A DNA stretch of 64,000 bases, from contig JACBWW010000021.1 of the NCBI GenBank assembly GCA_020086605.1, positions 1,830,209-1,894,208 of the forward strand, written 5' to 3'. This document shows, piece after piece, positions 61,937-64,000 of the stretch. The notes under the pieces were generated by a model, which saw only the letters and a program-made list of their open reading frames with translations, had not been told where the DNA came from and made no database searches. A program made the translations under genes and the position numbers. Source of the DNA: Lanius collurio. Its lineage: Eukaryota; Chordata; Aves; Passeriformes; Laniidae. Every line of letters starts with the position of its first letter. Positions within the stretch are counted from its first letter, which is position 1.

Positions 61937-63994
61937 CTGGTGAGGAGTGGAAATAAAGAAAAAACAAACAAGAGTTAGTCACAAGACACATTAAGGACAT
62001 GATAAACTTGGAATAGCCAGACACATTAAGAATACAGTGTTCTGTAGGCCACTAAAACCACTTTGAGTTGCAAGACACTCTATGTACAACAGCTGTACAT
62101 TTAAAACTTCAGTAAACGTGCTTTATTTTTAGTCTCCACCTTGCCAATCTTCGAAGCAAGTCAACAGACACTACCATTGCATACCTCTAGGGGGAGAAAG
62201 AAAAGTCAGCTGAAACGAAGGCTGCATATCCTAATCCTGTTTTTATTTCTCCCCCAAACTGAACTGTGCATCACATTTAAAAACCCAGAGAGGTTTGAGA
62301 AGGGAAGCCCCGGGAATTCACATTTAGGTTAGCTCGCTTTCTGTCCTCCAAAAGCTTTACTCCTGGACCATATATAAGGCTATTAAAGCTTCCAGTATCT
62401 CTATTAAAAACAGAACAAAATACCATGAATAATTACTCTGGCAAATCTCAGCATCCCAGATTTCAATGCATGAAGGAGCAAAGAAACTTCTGTAGCAGGA
62501 AAATTCTGCAATTCTCCAGGAGCAGGAAAAAGCAAGACTTTAGGCTATCTGGAGACCCTCATAATCTAAGGACAATTCCAGAATGTAATAAGTATAAACA
62601 CTTCCCCTCTCACTGTGTTTGGAATATATCCAAAGACAGACACTCATTTAATGTAAATAAATCACAACAAATAAATTAATTCACTTCTGATCCCAAGAAT
62701 ATCACAATTGTGTAATTCCCCAAAAGTGAAGTATTTGGTAAGTAAACAAAATCATTAGTGATTGCCAAATGTCTTCACCAGCTGCATTTTTTAATGCTTT
62801 CTTCACCATTCATGTGACAATTTAAAAAAATATTCAGAGAGCCAAACATTTTGGAGTAAGCACAAACTAGTGTCGTGCATTTCATGACCTGCAGGGGTTA
62901 ACATGAAACTGCCATGACATGACAGAGCAAGTCAACCCTCCAGAGGGGCTCAGCTATCCACTCATGGTCCCACTTCCAGTGTCTGCTTTAAGAATCACAA
63001 GGACACTGTGAAAATCAGGTCAAGCGAGTCCAGGTGCAGCCCGATGCAGATCAGTCCATTCTAACTCTATCCTGTATAACAATCACCCTGCAATCAGAAA
63101 AAACCACACCTGGCTGGCACAACATCCCTCTTGTTATTTTGAAGTACCAATGTCTTCAGCTTCTAGTTAATTTGTCAGATGCCTGATCTGAATCAAGTAG
63201 GTATTTGCAGGACTTCTAAAGAGTATCCCATAGAAAGACTTTTAAATTATTAGGTATAAGGACAACATTTAAGAACAAGTCTACCTTGTTGGATGAATGA
63301 ATCGTAATTTAACTGCCTTTTGACATTTTTTGTCCACACTTTTCATACAGCTCAGATCCTCCCCCCACCCTCCCTGAGATGACACAAGTGATTTATGGTG
63401 AGACAGACTGGATTTGAGCCACTCTTCCTTCCGACTCTATTTCCTTATGCTCTCATAAATAGAGAGCTTGTGGGTTTAGTGCAAAATTTATTTGCAGGAA
63501 AACAGATTATAAATCTATAGATAGCATTGTAAGTCTTCTTCCTCCTCTAACATGAGCTTATGACCTGGTGTTCCAGGCAGGTTAATACACAAGTTTTCAG
63601 TCTCATCTGCACAACACATATTTAGCAGTAACCTGAAGGCTCCGTGACACAGTAGCATGCTATCCTGACAGTAAAGGATCCCATTTCCTGCACAAAGCAC
63701 TGCTCTAAAATTACACCCATTCCTTGTCCAAAAGGACTTGAAATTTAAGTAGCAAGGCACAGACGTCTAAAGCAATTGTTTGCTACAGTAATAGTAAACC
63801 AGTCTGTGAGCACCCATTTATAAAACAATTCCAGACATTACCAGAAAATCAGAAACAGTTGGATTGTAGCAGCAGACCCAGGAGCACAGTTGGGACTTCA
63901 GGTCCCAGGTCAGGTGAGAAAGCCCAGCAGATCATGGAACATATCTCCACAGAAGTAATTCAAGAAGCACCTAAGTGCAGCACCCATCTCTTAC
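61937..63994 (-). other. RAB8B: RAB8B intron (between the last visible upstream exon and the penultimate exon)
   Basis: About 2.1 kb of AT-rich intron with canonical ends. Short open frames at 62,141-62,332, 62,425-62,679 and 63,515-63,760 have no recognisable similarity. Confidence 0.75.
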
Positions 63995-64000
63995 CTCTTC
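63995..64000 (-). CDS. RAB8B: RAB8B upstream exon, last 6 bases (cut by window edge)
   Basis: GAAGAG (Glu-Glu) followed by a GTAAGA donor sits at the right edge. It fits the NVEE residues that precede AFFTLARD in RAB8B and keeps phase 0. The exon continues beyond the window. Confidence 0.75.

Noticed and set aside
1..64000. tRNA, rRNA, snoRNA, microRNA genes and CRISPR arrays
   Set aside because: None was recognised by eye on either strand. CRISPR arrays are not expected in vertebrate nuclear DNA, and small RNA genes would need a covariance-model search to exclude fully.

Overview
This window is vertebrate nuclear DNA, most likely from a bird. The evidence is: three recognisable vertebrate genes split by introns (USP3, CA12, RAB8B), two degraded CR1-type LINE fragments of the kind common in bird and reptile genomes, compact introns, and an AT-rich background broken by two strong CpG islands. 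The gene order matches human 15q22.2, where CA12 and USP3 are divergent neighbours and RAB8B lies beyond CA12. I cannot determine the species.

Layout, left to right. Positions 1-10,539 are the first intron of USP3 (minus strand). Its first coding exon and CpG-island promoter lie at about 10.08-10.9 kb, and a CR1 LINE 3' fragment lies directly upstream of the promoter. From 11.5 to 24.1 kb is the intergenic space between the divergent USP3 and CA12 genes. It holds an isolated CpG-dense patch with a 201-codon open frame (14.7-15.3 kb) and the 5' (ORF1) part of a CR1 LINE (20.8-21.6 kb). From 24.15 to about 47.8 kb is CA12 (plus strand), seen complete: a TATA-type promoter, ten coding exons giving a 349-residue type I membrane carbonic anhydrase with all zinc ligands, one GC-AG intron, and a 3' UTR of about 1.6 kb. 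From 47.8 to 57 kb no protein-coding exon is recognised. This stretch contains an orphan CpG island (53.6-54.6 kb) carrying a degenerate 38-bp tandem repeat, and a minus-strand polyadenylation signal at 54.78 kb. In human the APH1B gene occupies this slot, but I find no APH1 coding exon here. From about 57.3 to 64 kb are the 3' UTR and last coding exons of RAB8B (minus strand); the window ends six bases into the preceding exon.

The three genes do not form a pathway. USP3 is a nuclear histone deubiquitinase, CA12 a cell-surface pH-regulating enzyme, and RAB8B a vesicle-trafficking GTPase. They are linked only by conserved synteny. Nothing resembling a prokaryotic operon, CRISPR array or complete mobile element is present. 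The points most worth a second look are the GC-AG intron of CA12, the orphan CpG island in the APH1B position, the CR1 fragment that kept its 5' part but lost its 3' end, and the CpG-dense intergenic patch.
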